NCBI GenBank assembly: GCA_003255065.1
Contig: QAOA01006231.1
Location: 70,451 to 134,450 of the forward strand
Reading direction: 5' to 3'
DNA length: 64,000 nucleotides
Source: Cercis canadensis
Taxonomy: Eukaryota; Streptophyta; Magnoliopsida; Fabales; Fabaceae
The position numbers and the translations under genes are program-made. Shown here piece by piece: positions 11,402-23,028 of the stretch; the stretch's first letter is position 1, and each line of letters opens with the position of its first letter. A model generated the notes under the pieces. That model made no database searches, was not told the DNA's origin, and saw nothing but the letters and a program-made list of their open reading frames with translations.

Positions 11402-12192
11402 AATTATATTTTACCCTTAGAAAAAGAAACATTAATATTAATAAGAAAGTAAAGAATAATGCAAAATGACTTCTGTTGATGGATTGTTAGCTTGGCTTTG
11501 AACTTTCTAATTGGCACGATTAAAACAATGGGGCTAATCTCTTTTACAAGAACATATAGCTCCCTATACAAGATATTAGTATGACTGAATCTCATGAAAG
11601 CATATCCTCATCATAGGAAACAATCTCTTATCCTTTCTTCAAGCCTTCATTTAGGCTTCCCCGATTAACCAATTTTATAAGAGCATAGAGCTCCCTACAA
11701 AATTAATTAACATAAGTGAATCTTGCAAAAGCATATAACTCCTTATAAGAAACACTTTTAGACAACAAGCAAAAGCAATTTGAAACAAAACTCTTCCATT
11801 ACATTCACTGATTTAATATCCATTGGTCTTTGAAAGCTTCTCAATACATAAATGTTCATAGAAGAGATTATATATAAGTAGTTCAGCCTATAGTTGTCAA
11901 TCAACATCTCTTTAGATTCAGCTATCAACTTTTCAACCTCAGGGATAGGTTTCAAACAAGGATTAAGAGTTCCTTCGGCATCCAAGACTTGTCGATGTTA
12001 TGCTTCAGCTCGGAATTGTAACCCCTCGACAAGCATTATATGCTTTTGTCCCTAATGAACAACTACATCTCATTTGAAGAAGATCTTACTTCTTAGTTGC
12101 TCTATTTCATCTTTGATGTCATTAACTTACAAACTCAAATCATTGCATTGTCTGCCTCTTGATCTCACATCCTCTTAAGCTTCAAGCCTCTG
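11402..12192 (-). pseudogene. X: spacer and 3' part of the first ORF
   Basis: At 12000-12192 the minus strand continues the coiled-coil tail of X's first ORF, which is interrupted by the CACTA at 12193. The codons before 39015 and after 12192 join in frame across one copy of the CTG duplication, although a stop follows after about ten codons. From 11402 to about 12000 the sequence is mostly untranslatable. It contains two similar blocks (around 11520-11610 and 11660-11750) with AGAGCATAGAGCTCCCTACA-like and GAATCTTGCAAAAGCATA-like text, an imperfect direct repeat. Confidence 0.6.
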
Positions 12193-12435
12193 CAATACAA
12201 GAAAAAGGCAATTTTCCAACGGAACAAAATACCGTTGGAATTTCCCCAAAATTTCAACGGAATTTTTTTTTGTGAAATTCCAACAGAATTACATCACCGT
12301 TGGAATTGTGTAAAATTACTGTTCAAAAAAATTCCAACGGAATATTCTGTTGGAATTTTTTTGAATGAAATTTTTGTTAATTCTCATGGTAATTCCAAAG
12401 GTAATTTCTATAGTAATACCGTTGGAATTTTTTAG
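12193..12435 (+). repeat. CACTA left terminus and subterminal repeats
   Basis: After the terminal CAATACAAGAAA, at least eight copies of a short motif in both orientations appear: AATTCCAACGGAA or its complement TTCCGTTGGAATT, with one- or two-base variants. In the En/Spm family such subterminal repeats bind the element-encoded TnpA protein; that these do so is inference. The open frame at 12235-12435 is only the repeats read in one frame. Confidence 0.9.
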
Positions 12436-14628
12436 GGTGCATTACTCCTCCCTTTCGACCTAACTCTTCTTCGACTCCTCTCTTCAGAAATCCCTAAACT
12501 TATGAGACTTTGACTCTCCCTCCCATTCACAAATCTTTTTATCTCCTTAGCACTCTCCTTCATCGCCCCCATCACTCTCCCTCAGTCTCAGTGTCTGTCT
12601 CTCCCTCAGTATAAGAAATCCATTTTTTCCCCTCTCTCATTCAATCATCGCCCCCTCCTACCTCTCCTCGCACTTTCTCCTCTCTTACCGCAATCGCCGC
12701 CGCCTTCATTTTCTGCGTTAGTAGCATCTGGTCCTAGAACTCTGGCTTAATCAGGTTCTCTCTCTTTCTCTTTATTTTTATTTTTATTTTTATTTGGATA
12801 AGATGGTCCCAATACAATCCCCTCTCTCTTTCTCATTTGGTATTAATGGATTGGTTAAATGATTACTTTCCCTTTGTTTGTGGGTGACTTATGTTCGTTT
12901 GCCTTGTGGAGATTGATTTTTGTTTCCATCTTCAATTGTAGCTATAGAGTGTAGTGGCCATATTTGATTTGAGGAAGAAAGTGAAAGATGCGTGTTGAAT
13001 ACAGTCGGGCTTAGGGCAAGGAATACTTTGGGATCTTTGTATAGGAAACTACTTAGAACTATTAGTGTTTTAAGACTATGAATAGTCAAATGCCACAGGA
13101 ATTTTGAATCTTCTGGCTTCCTGGATATGAGTATAGGACACATTTGTGATTTATCAGCAATTTCTAGCGGTCTGGACTGTTTATAGCTTATGCCAACTTA
13201 GAGTGGGCAAAATTCTCTCTTCTGCTCTTTGTTTCTCTCCATTGTCCTAATTGAGGATTTTGGGTTGGTGGAGATATGTTGCCTAGTATTGAAGGATATC
13301 ATACCATAGTGTTAGTTGTTCTTCTCCTAACCACTTGTTCAGCTGAATTTTAGTGTTTGATCTATAATAAAGAATCTAATCCGTTATTTTTCTGCCTCTG
13401 CCCCCAATGTTTGTTGAAGTTACACACCATTAATTCTCAGTCCTAGCTCTTTTAAGCAACACATCACTTTTCTTTTTGTTCTGCTTTTTTGAAATCATAG
13501 AATAAATCCTCTGGCGTGCAAATTCAATTTACATTTTTCCACACCTAAAAAGACTTATCACAATTTCAGTACCTTAATTTAAAGCAACTACGAAAACCTC
13601 TAACAGGAACACTACAAAGAGAGTCCCATCAAGACCAAATTAGGAATGTTCACATGGTTAGAGAGTGATCTAGGAATGAGACTACAGTTGTAATGTAGCA
13701 ATAGAATGTGTTAAATCATCTAGCATTTTGAAATCTAGTTCCAGCACCAATTACACCAATCTATAAACCTAGACTTGGTTTCTTTTAGGCAATTACTTTT
13801 TGTTAGATCCTAACTTAGAAGGGAACAAGGCAACCACACTACAAATTTCAAAAACTTCCATGCTCTTTAAAATAATTCTACATACACCAACTACCCTAGC
13901 TGGCCACAAGGTTTGGCCTACCCTATCTTTAGCCAGCTAAGCTGCTTGGGGCATTAGAGAGCAGATTTGGAATCATTATAGTTCTGGATAGCTTCTGTTG
14001 ACTTTTGATATACAACATTTTTCTAATGCTGCTATAAAGACTCTAACTGTTAGAATCTCTTTAAAAAGAATGCTTCATGCAGCATTTCAAAACGAATGAT
14101 GTTTGATGCTTCTCTTGTGCCACTAAATCCCCCCTCCCCCTTGCTACTTTCCACATCTCCTTAAAGGGCAAGCAGGCCTTATTAAGTATCACTACATATC
14201 TTCTCAGTGTTAGATCCTTAATCCTATATCTAATTATCTAATCAGAAGAATTTAAACTCAAGAATTAACTTATGAATGTATTGGCTGATAATATGTAAGA
14301 CTTGTTTATTTTTTCTGTTTCGGTTGTATGTTCACTGCTACCTAATCATTAAATTAAACTACTATGACTATCAGGTATTCTATATTTTGTCTTTTCATGC
14401 CTTATTGTTCTGTATCTTGCTTTTTATTCAGTTTCCACATGTGTAACTTCAAGTAAGAAATTGTTTAATTTGATATTGCATGCTTTAATTTATTTGTAAC
14501 AATTTTTATTGTGTAAAATTTGAGGCTCATCCTTGGGTTGTGACCAGAAACTATCCTTCTTTCTCCTTCTGTCTCTCCTTTTGAATACCTTTATCTATTG
14601 TTAAAATATTCATTATCTTTTTCAATAG
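12436..14628 (+). other. CACTA internal, non-coding; 5'UTR-like CT-rich start
   Basis: The first 340 bp (12436-12775) are CT-rich with repeated CTCTCCCTC and ATCGCCGCCGCC, ending in AATCAG|GTTCTCTCTC, a possible splice donor. It looks like a plant 5' untranslated exon and could be part of the captured gene or the CACTA's own promoter. From 12776 to 14628 the sequence is AT-rich and intron-like. I found no further exon of the leucine-pathway gene in it. Confidence 0.4.
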
Positions 14629-14715
14629 GTCAAAGAGTACACTAGTTTGCAGGTACAACCACATAAGGCTCTTGTGGGAGCTAATGCTTTTGCTCATGAA
14701 AGTGGCATTCACCAA
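14629..14715 (+). pseudogene. Captured exon of 2-isopropylmalate synthase, part 1
   Basis: An 87-bp block flanked by a perfect acceptor (TTTTTCAATAG) and a donor (CAA|GTTTGT) translates without a stop into 29 residues containing [20 protein letters not shown]. This is the signature region of plant 2-isopropylmalate synthase, the plastid enzyme that condenses acetyl-CoA with 2-oxoisovalerate in the first committed step of leucine synthesis; methylthioalkylmalate synthases share it. It lies inside the CACTA on the transposase strand. No upstream exon was found, so it is a captured fragment and not a whole gene. Confidence 0.85.
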
Positions 14716-15986
14716 GTTTGTGGTGTTAGATACATATATACATGTATACACATACAAAGAGTACTTATGTACAGACATTTATCATTCATGGTACTGTGGT
14801 TTATAACTTGATAGACAACCTATTACATTGGAATTTTTATTTTGACTGGTGAGAGTTGCAGCCTCTCCTATAATGTGTATGTCCAAGTTACTAATAAAGA
14901 GACACATAAATTACAACAGAAGTTACTTAGTGTATTGGCCAAAATTCAGAGTCCGTTAAGACGTGACTCTCATATATATTTGTAATTTCAAACTGGGATG
15001 CTGCAAGTGGATCCTTACATGCAACCATGCATGCATTATGACTCTACCTATGGTTATTCTTCATGTTCTTTGGATCTAATACAAGATATCTTGTTGCTTT
15101 AGGAATCAATTTCTTTTTCTTTTATGCCGTCCAAAATTAGTATCCTTATCTGTATACAATGTTTTTGGCCTTTATGAGAGGGGTGTTGATTTCTATAGAG
15201 GGTTATCTTTCTTCCTTGCCTTAAAAACATTATTAAAATATTTGACCTATTTAGAATCTCTTTGGTTCTTAAGACTGCTGAATTTTTTAAAATATGCACA
15301 AAACCTTCTTCATATGTGATTTTGTCAGCCTGGGTGAAATCATCTGTAGATTTTTTTTTTATCTCATAGGACATATTAGAATCTTAATGTTCCATTTTGA
15401 TTTTGCTACATAGAGAGTTATCATTTGAAAAACAAGAGGAAATCTTTTAAAGTTCATTCAAAGAGCCCTTCTAAGCCACAATCCAGACCCACATTGGAAT
15501 TTTGTTCTGGTTTCTTTCAAACCAAACATGACCAAGCTTTCATTTCTCACTTGTTTCATGGAAGCAGCACATTCTTCCTCTCCTTCATCTGTTGTTGTGC
15601 TTGGTGCATTTTGATTTTTTTTGGTTGGCTTTGTGATGGAGGAGAAAAGGAGAGGGACAAGGAACAAAACAGAAACACTGTAAAAGTTCTTATTGATCAA
15701 TTTGAAAAGAATGCTTAACTTCTTAGAACATATATAGGCAACCCAAATAATTGTAATCTTACTATAATGAGAAAATCCTACCTTGACACTTGTAATCCTA
15801 ATGCATAGTTAAATAAAGTCCTAATCTTACTAGTAGGAGGAAATACTAATGGAAAAAGAAATAAACCTTAATTCTTAAATTCCCAATGATTAAGCTCTAA
15901 ATTAATGAATTACATGACCATGATTAATTAGCCCCAACCCCATGCCAAAATAGAATTTTGATTTCATCTTTTTTTTTTTTTTGTAG
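14716..15986 (+). other. Captured intron between the two synthase exons
   Basis: A 1271-bp stretch starting GTTTGTGG and ending in a T-run followed by GTAG matches a plant intron in both boundaries. It is AT-rich. Open frames near 15425-15718 on either strand have no recognisable domain and I do not call them genes. Retention of the intron shows that capture was from genomic DNA and not from a spliced transcript. Confidence 0.7.
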
Positions 15987-16087
15987 GATGGAATTTTAAA
16001 ACTCAAAGGAACATATGAAATAATATCTCCTGAGGATATTGGGTTTGAAAGATCCAACAAAGCTGGTATTGTACTAGGGAAGCTTAG
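15987..16087 (+). pseudogene. Captured exon of 2-isopropylmalate synthase, part 2
   Basis: Following TTTTTGTAG, 101 bp read [20 protein letters not shown] and then [13 protein letters not shown], continuing directly from the first exon (…GIHQ|DG…) in phase and in the order known for the enzyme. The exon ends CTTAG|GTATGG, a donor in phase 2, exactly where the next residues (S-G-R-H in the family) would follow. That next exon is absent downstream. No stop or frameshift is present in either exon. Confidence 0.87.
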
Positions 16088-18145
16088 GTATGGGAATTTG
16101 CTGTATATGAAACTCTTATATCTGCATGGGTCTTATACACCCTGTATGGCCCTCCATATGTGCTTTTCATATTTCCTTGAATTATCTACTCATAAATTGA
16201 GTGTTATATGTGGCATCAATATTAGTATCTGGATAACATGAAACAAGTTTCAATAATCTGTAGCATGATAATTTTAGGAAATGTTATCCTAGTTAGCTAA
16301 TATCATTTTGTGGTTTAGTCATAGACAGTTATTGATCTGTCATCAACTATCATCAGTACCATCTTCTTCTGTGAAAATTAATTCTGGCAGATTTGTTTCT
16401 TTTGTCATAGAGTCAACTGCAGTTTGATCATTATCTGTAGTTGAGATACTTAAACCAAAAAAAGTAAACCTTCAAGGAACATATGTCTAAACCAATGTTT
16501 ATCTTAATTATAATTTGGATTTATAATTATTACTTAGGATTGAGGCTTGAGGTTTGAACCAAAAAAAAGTAAACCATCAACTATAGAAGGGCAATTTAAA
16601 AACCTTGACTCTGTATCTCTGAAACCAATCATAAATCGAACAACCCAAGTGATTTAGTGGTCACCATTCTATGCTAGGATCATACATTAGATATTTATAA
16701 TTCTATCAACTATATATTAACATATGTCAGAATGGCCAAAATCATTTAATTCACAAACTTGAGTTTCTCCCATTTGTGATGTGATGAGTAACTTCTCTTT
16801 GGAATATGCACACAAATTATTTGATAAAATAAGGAAATGAATTCTTCTTCAGCTGGTTAGAAAACAAAACATTACCTTGGCCTTTTCTGGCTTGCTTGAT
16901 TAGTTTATAAGCAAGGCACATAATTATGCAAATTTTCTGGAATTTTTCTTTCAATAAACTAACATAAAGAACACTAATTCGTATACAGACAAAGTCACAT
17001 GAAAATTTTCAACTGAAGTACCAAGGATATTGTAGAGATCAAAGTATCTGTTTTTTTTTTTTTTTTTTTTTTCGTTTGGTGTCTTAGCCTCTTAGGCACA
17101 TGGAAACTGCCCAAGTGGAGAATATATAATGCATGATGATTGAGGGAGTTGGAATTTTGGATTGTAGTATATCTTTTCCATAACTGAGTATTCTCAATTA
17201 GGTGCATAGGAAGAAAGAAAAAGAAAATGGAATGGTGGTTGAGTATATTTAATCTTGTAAAGCTACTTTACATATAAATAAACTAGAGCAAAATCAATGC
17301 ATAGGATACTAAGAAAAGATGCAATATGAGTGGAGGGGCGAAAAAGACATGACTAATATTTGGGAAAACCACACAATCCTACCATAATAAAATGAGAAAT
17401 GATTAAACCTTTGGGCGAGGATGGGTTTCTTCAAGGTGAAGCCTTTATCTCTGCAGCAAAGTTTGATAAGAATAAAAAGTAAGAGACATATATAGGGTAA
17501 AAGAGGGAAATGAAAGGAAAAGGCTAAGGAGATAACATGATTTGCAATTGAATGATTATATGCTTTTTGCAAATGAAAATGGGTACTCAAAAGCTTTTAA
17601 TCTTTTGTTGCAAACTATTTTCTTCTTCTCTTCCCAAAAATTTATAATGATTAACCTAATTTGCCAACTCATGGCCAAAAAACAAAAGAAACCCTCATTT
17701 GCTGAGTACTATTTTTCTTTTTTCTCTCTTTTCCCATCACCCATTAATCATAGATGCTGTGCAATTTTTGTGCAATGCTCTCCAAACCTCAACGATTGTC
17801 CCAGCTTCTCACTAGTCAATTTTGGGAATTTTTTAGGAGTAATATTAGGTAAATTTGTTGTCAAATTAAAATATATTTATAATTACTTTTAAATAAAATA
17901 AAGTGATAAGAAGCATTTATTTATCTAAAAATATTATAAATACACTTTAGTCTAAAACATTTATAAAAGAAATCTGAATAATAGTTTCTTTTTTAGTCGT
18001 GGTATAATGCCCAAACACATTGATAAGCAATTGAATTATAACCTTTGATTCTTGCAGCATTTAGTCAAAAAGGCTTTGTTAGCAATTTCAATTAATTTAA
18101 TCAGAACTAAAAAGAAATAGTTCTTTTTGGGTATTGAAATAGTTT
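16088..18145 (+). other. CACTA internal non-coding sequence up to element A
   Basis: AT-rich, no recognisable exon. It includes a T-run at 17050-17072. A short motif (AAAAAAGTAAACC with CATCAA) recurs at 16457, 16565 and again at 30515 beyond element A. This links the two sides of the Athila insertion as one original sequence. The 116-codon frame at 17542-17892 is low in complexity and unsupported. Confidence 0.6.
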
Positions 18146-18150
18146 ACATC

Positions 18151-19603
18151 TGATGAACAATATTTTTATATATTAATTAATCACCATTTTTAACCTCCTA
18201 ATCCTATTTTGGGCCTATTTGATTGGGCTTGGGTCATATTTCATTAATTAGGTTCAAATTGTGCTTAAGTGTGTTTTTCAGCATTATTAGGGTTTTAACA
18301 CTATTCTGTATTTTGGGTATATCTTTAGTTATGTATATCTAAAAATTGTGATTCTTGCCTTGTAGGAAAGCTAAGAGGATTATCTACAACTTTCATTCAG
18401 ACCTCCAAGGCCAATTTAGACGTTAAGTGGGTCAAATTTAACCCGGAAGTTAGAGTAGAGTTGCTGCCGCTGGATCCTGCCCACATGCAGTGTTTGGACC
18501 ATAACTTGTGCTGTACATGTAGTATCGACTTGAAACTAGTTCCATTGGAAAGCTAAGGCACAGGGCTTAAATTGTTATGAAGGCCGGTTCAACAAATTAT
18601 GAAGTTAAGATGGTCTTATTGGCTATTGAAAATGTCTGATTAGTCCAGAGACCTATATGGACCTAGATGGACTTAAATGAGCTTAACTTCCTCAATTCAG
18701 GCCCAATTAGGCCCAAACCGGAGCCCATTTGAAGCTGAGGTCCAGAGGTTTAAACTAGGTTAGGGGTAAATTGGGTGTGCATGAAAGTTAGGAAGTTATA
18801 ATTAGAGAAATGAGGCAGACGAGTTATCAATTCTAGACTAGACAGTTTTAGTTTTCTCTTTGTATTTGCTGGAAATTATTGAACTATAGTTTTCTTTCCT
18901 CATTGGATCTTGGATTTCATGACCATGGAGGAGTAGAACTCTTGTAACAAAGTTAGACTTCTCATTAAATTCGGTTTTGTTCTTGAGATTATGTACTTAA
19001 TTTGATTAAGCTTAATGCAATTTCGTTTTTCATTGGATTCTGATTGTCTGGATATTTTATATGGATCATAGAGATCTTTGTGATTTATATGGATGTTTAG
19101 GTGTGAAATAGAATTTTGATTGATTAATCCTTAATTCTGTGCATAAATCCTTTGAAGAATTGCTAATTGAGGTTCGGTTTTCAGATTAGCCACTAATTGC
19201 TTAATCATTGTGATTACAAGATTAGTAATTGAATGAGATTAATCGAATTCTAAGTGATAACTTAGCAAGAATAATTAGTCATAATTAGAGATTTTGGTTG
19301 TGATTAAACTCAATTAGCATTGCTGCATTAGGACTTAATCACTTATATTAATCTAGGATGGATCAAACCGGTTTATGGATGAATGTCTAGCTAGGTTACG
19401 TTTTAATCAACTTAATTAATCCTATTTCAATTCTGCTTTTTACAATCTAGAAATACAATTCTATTTTACAATCCCCTATTTTTAACTTGAAATTATTGAT
19501 TACATATTGTATTCCTTGTGAGACAAACCCGGATTATGCCCTCTATTGCATTCTAATTAGGGGATTCGGTTTAATTTAATTGGTTAAGCGACATTTCCAA
19601 TCA
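18151..19603 (+). repeat. A: 5' LTR
   Basis: Begins TGATGAACAATATTTTTATA and ends GACATTTCCAATCA, giving TG...CA ends, 1453 bp. The primer-binding site follows directly. Compared with the 3' LTR it is colinear; in one stretch of about 215 bp that I compared base by base I counted roughly 18 differences, so the insertion is not recent. Confidence 0.95.
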
Positions 19604-19630
19604 AATTTTGGCACCGTTGCCGGGGAATGT
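19604..19630 (+). promoter_or_regulatory. A: primer-binding site, Athila type
   Basis: TTTTGGCACCGTTGCCGGGG immediately follows the 5' LTR. Athila elements use a site of the form TGGCGCCGTTGCCGGGG, complementary to the 3' end of tRNA-Asp; here one CG has become CA. Confidence 0.85.
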
Positions 19631-20305
19631 TAATGTTAGTTGATGATTTTAAGTTCATTGTGTGAATTCTAGTCATTTGCTTCCATTCCTCCTCTACTTT
19701 GTGTTTGTTTTTGTATTCTTTTTTTTTACGGTTTAGGCCACATTTGCATTACTTTTTGGCTAAGTTTTTGTTCTGTGTGAGCCCTGTGGCTATTTTTTTT
19801 TTTTTTGCATTTTAGTTTCCCTTGATGTTTTAGGTTGCCCCTGTATGAATTTTGGTGATTTAGTTCCATTTCCCCCTTGTTTTTCCTTCATTTTGGCTTG
19901 ATTTAGTAGATTCCTTGAATTGATTGCTTTGTTATATTCAGATTACTTTTTTGTCATTTACTTTATGATATTTACTTTTTGTCATTTACTTTCTGTTGTT
20001 TAATTTTTGTCCATTACTTTTTGTCATTTACTTTTTGTTGTTTAATTTCTGTTATTTAATTTATGTCGATTATTTTCTGTCATTTACTTTCTGTCATTTA
20101 ATTTTTATTGATTAATTTCTGTCAATTACTTTCTGTTGATTACTTTTTGTCATTTAATTTCTGTCAATTACTTTCTGTCGTTTAATTTTTTTTCATTTAC
20201 TTTCTATTGATTACTTTTTGTTTTAGTCATTTTCTGTCCCTATTTCTGTGTTGTGTTCTTGTTTTAGTGTGTTTTGGCATTTTGCCAACCTTGTGTGCAT
20301 GGCGT
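19631..20305 (+). repeat. A: leader with degenerate 14-15-bp T-rich repeats
   Basis: The untranslated leader is T-rich. From about 19945 to 20240 it consists of some twenty degenerate copies of a TTTACTTTCTGTCA-like unit, with TTTAATTTTTGT and ATTACTTTTTGT variants. No gene is supported before the gag start. Confidence 0.85.
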
Positions 20306-22305
20306 ATGACTTGGTCTTCTTGTAGTGATTTATGTGATATTAATTGTGAGATTGATAAAACATTTCATAGCCGAAATAGACAATCTAGGAGAAGAGTAGT
20401 CATTAATCCTGTTACTAATCTTGTGATTAATTCTGTTGATAACATGGCTAAGCATAACATAGATCCGAATCTTAATGATGCTGCCAATAGGGCTAGGACT
20501 CTTAAGGAGCTTGCTGCCCCAGATGTGACATACCAACCTTTAGGCATCCAATACCCTGAGTTAGATGCTTCTTTTGAACTCAAGTCCGGATTGATGCACT
20601 TGTTGCCTAGATTTCATGGTCTTGTAGGTGAGGATCCCCATAAGCACTTGAAGGAATTCCATGTGGTTTGTTCAACAATGAAGCCACAAGGAGTTTCTGA
20701 GGAGGACATTAAATTGAGGTCATTTCCTTTTTCTCTTGCGGATGCTGCAAAGGATTGGCTCTACTATCTCTCACAAGGCTCAGTGACAAATTAAAATGGG
20801 ATGAAGAGACTCTTTTTGGAGAATTTTTACCTTACCTCTAGGATTGCTGCAATTAGAAAGGACATTTGTGGTATAAGGCAGCTTCTAAGAGAGACCTTGC
20901 ATGAATACTGGGAAAGGTTCAATAGGTTGTGCTCAAGTTGTCCCCACCATCAGATTAGTGACCAACTCTTAATTCAATATTTTTATAAGGGTCTAATGCC
21001 TATGAAGAGGAGCAATATTGATTCTGGTAGTGGAGGAGCATTGGTGGATAAGACACCTGCTGCAGCTAGGGATTTGATTTCTAATATGGCTGCCAATTTC
21101 CAACAGTTTGGCACTAGGATGCATTCTGCCAATAGAGGGGTCAATGAGGTTAATGTGCACCCTGCTGACAAACAGAGGATGGAACATAGGCTTGATGAGT
21201 TAACCTCATTGGTGAGACAATTAGCCATGGGGCAACATCAACAGCCAGTCATGCCACCAGTGCATCCAGTGCAACTAATCCGAGTTTGTGGCATATGTTC
21301 TTGTTCTTCCCATTGCACTGATGCTTGTCCTACCCTTCAAGAGGATATCTCTGCCTTCCCTAACCAAACAGCAGCTGCAGCCAATATTTTTTCTAACAAG
21401 CCTCAGTATTCCCAATCTCAGTACTACCAGCCTCACCAACCAAGACATGACCCTTTCTCTACCACATATAACCCGGGTTCGAGAGACCATCCAAACCTGA
21501 GATATGACAATAACATGCAACCACAACAGCAACCTAATCCTCAGCCTTACCAGTCATACCAAAATAGACCACCAGGCTTTCAAAATAGACAACATTTCTA
21601 TCATGCCAACAAGCAAGCTTCCACTTCTAACCAATCTACACCTAACCTAGAAGAGCTTATGAAACAATTAGCAGCCAATAACCTCCAATTCCAGCAGAGC
21701 ACTGGAGCTATCATTCAGAATTTGGAGACTCAAATTGGCCAATTGGCTTCATCCATTAGTCAACTACAAGCTCAAGGTTCTGGTAACCTTCCCTCTCAAA
21801 CAGTTCCTAATCCAAATGGGAAGAATGTGAGTGCAATCACCCTTAGGAGTGGCAAGGAAATTCCTGACCCTACCCCTGCACCTGCAGCTAACCATTCCAG
21901 CAGTGGTCAAAGCAAGCTAAATGTGCAAGATAAGCCTGTTGTTGACCTTAGCAGTTTTAACTCTAGCACTCTAGAGATGCCACAGCAGCATAAGAATACT
22001 CATTCTGTTCCTCTGCCTTTCCCACAGAGAGCCCTTCAATCCAAAAAGTTGGATGAGGCAGAGAAAGATAACGAACTTCTGGAGACATTTAGGAGAGTTG
22101 AGATTAACATTCCACTGTTAGAGGCAATCAAGCAGATTCCAAAGTATGCAAGGTTCCTGAAGGAGTTGTGCACTCACAAGAGGAAGTTAAAGGGCAATGA
22201 ACGGGTCAGTATTGGCCAGAATGTTTCTGCCCTCATTCAACCTATGCCTAAGAAGTGTCAAAATCCTGGAACTTTTACCATACCTTGTGTCATTGGAAAC
22301 TGTAA
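20306..22305 (+). pseudogene. A: Athila gag
   Basis: Probable start at 20306 (the frame is open from 20207). Capsid-like part: RTLKELAAPDV, LLPRFHGLVGEDPHKHLKEF, RSFPFSLADAAKDWLYYL, IRQLLRETLHEYWERFNRL and HHQISDQLLIQYFYKGL. A CCHC zinc knuckle of spacing C-x2-C-x4-H-x4-C lies near 21285-21330 (CGICSCSSHCTDACP). Then come a Q/P-rich linker and a conserved tail (FLKELCTHKRKLKGNERVS). One in-frame TAA at 20792-20794 interrupts it after SQGSVTN; the same frame resumes. Gag runs straight into the protease, as in Athila. Confidence 0.93.
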
Positions 22306-23028
22306 GTTTGAGGATGCTATGTTGGACCTTGGAGCTTCTATCAATGTCATGCCCAAGTCAGTTTTTTAGTCACTTGGATTGGGACCCTTGCAGCCAACAG
22401 GAGTGGTGATCCAACTAGCAAACAAAAGCAATGCATACCTTGCAGGCCTGATTCAGGATGTACTAGTTCGGGTTAATGAGTTATTTTTCCCTACTGACTT
22501 CTACATCCTAGACATGGAGGGTGAATCAACAAACAGCAAGAATCCAATCATCCTTAGGAGACCTTTCCTCAAGACTACTAGAACCAAGATAGATGTCCAT
22601 TCTGGAACTCTTTTAATGGAGTTTGGTGATAGTATAGTACAGTTTAATATCCTTGATGCCATGAGATATCCCATGGAAGACCATTATGTTTACTGCATTG
22701 ATATTATTGATGAGTTAGTTGATGAGGTTGATGATAATCTTCCCTCTGAACCCTCTGAGTTGCTGTTCTTGGATGATTCAATTTGTTGTGACTGTGATAG
22801 TGATTATGTTTGCTATGTTTGCTTAGGGATTACTGAATTTTTAAAGAGCAATGATTCTATCACAGAGGCTATTGAAGTAGTTGATGGAGTAGTTGATGAT
22901 CCTGCAGTGGCAGTTGATGCCAAGTGTGAGGGGGAGATTTATGCACTAAATGCTGCAGCCAAGACCTTACTTCCTTCCATAGAGCAGCCACCAAAACTGG
23001 AGCTTAAACCCCTCCATGAGCATTTGAC
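22306..23028 (+). pseudogene. A: Athila protease and linker
   Basis: FEDAMLDLGASINVMPKSVF carries the DLGAS active-site motif. It is followed by TAG at 22367-22369, where B1 keeps CAG, and then the same frame continues through VIQLANKSNAYLAGLIQDVLV and DFYILDME. The acidic linker (VDDPAVAVDAK) leads toward RT but is cut by the solo LTR at 23029. Confidence 0.9.

Noticed and set aside
12235..12435. Asn/Phe-rich short ORF, and similar frames at 38712-39110
   Set aside because: They are CACTA subterminal repeats read as codons.
15425..15718. 97-codon frame with a hydrophobic stretch, and an antisense 80-codon frame
   Set aside because: Both lie in the captured intron between the two synthase exons, overlap each other and have no recognisable motif.
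17542..17892. 116-codon frame in the CACTA interior
   Set aside because: Low complexity (Phe/Ser/Asn), no domain, no splice context.
20207..20305. Hydrophobic N-terminal extension of A gag resembling a signal peptide
   Set aside because: It is translated from the T-rich repeat leader; T-rich DNA gives Phe/Leu/Cys-rich peptides. The gag start at 20306 is more likely.
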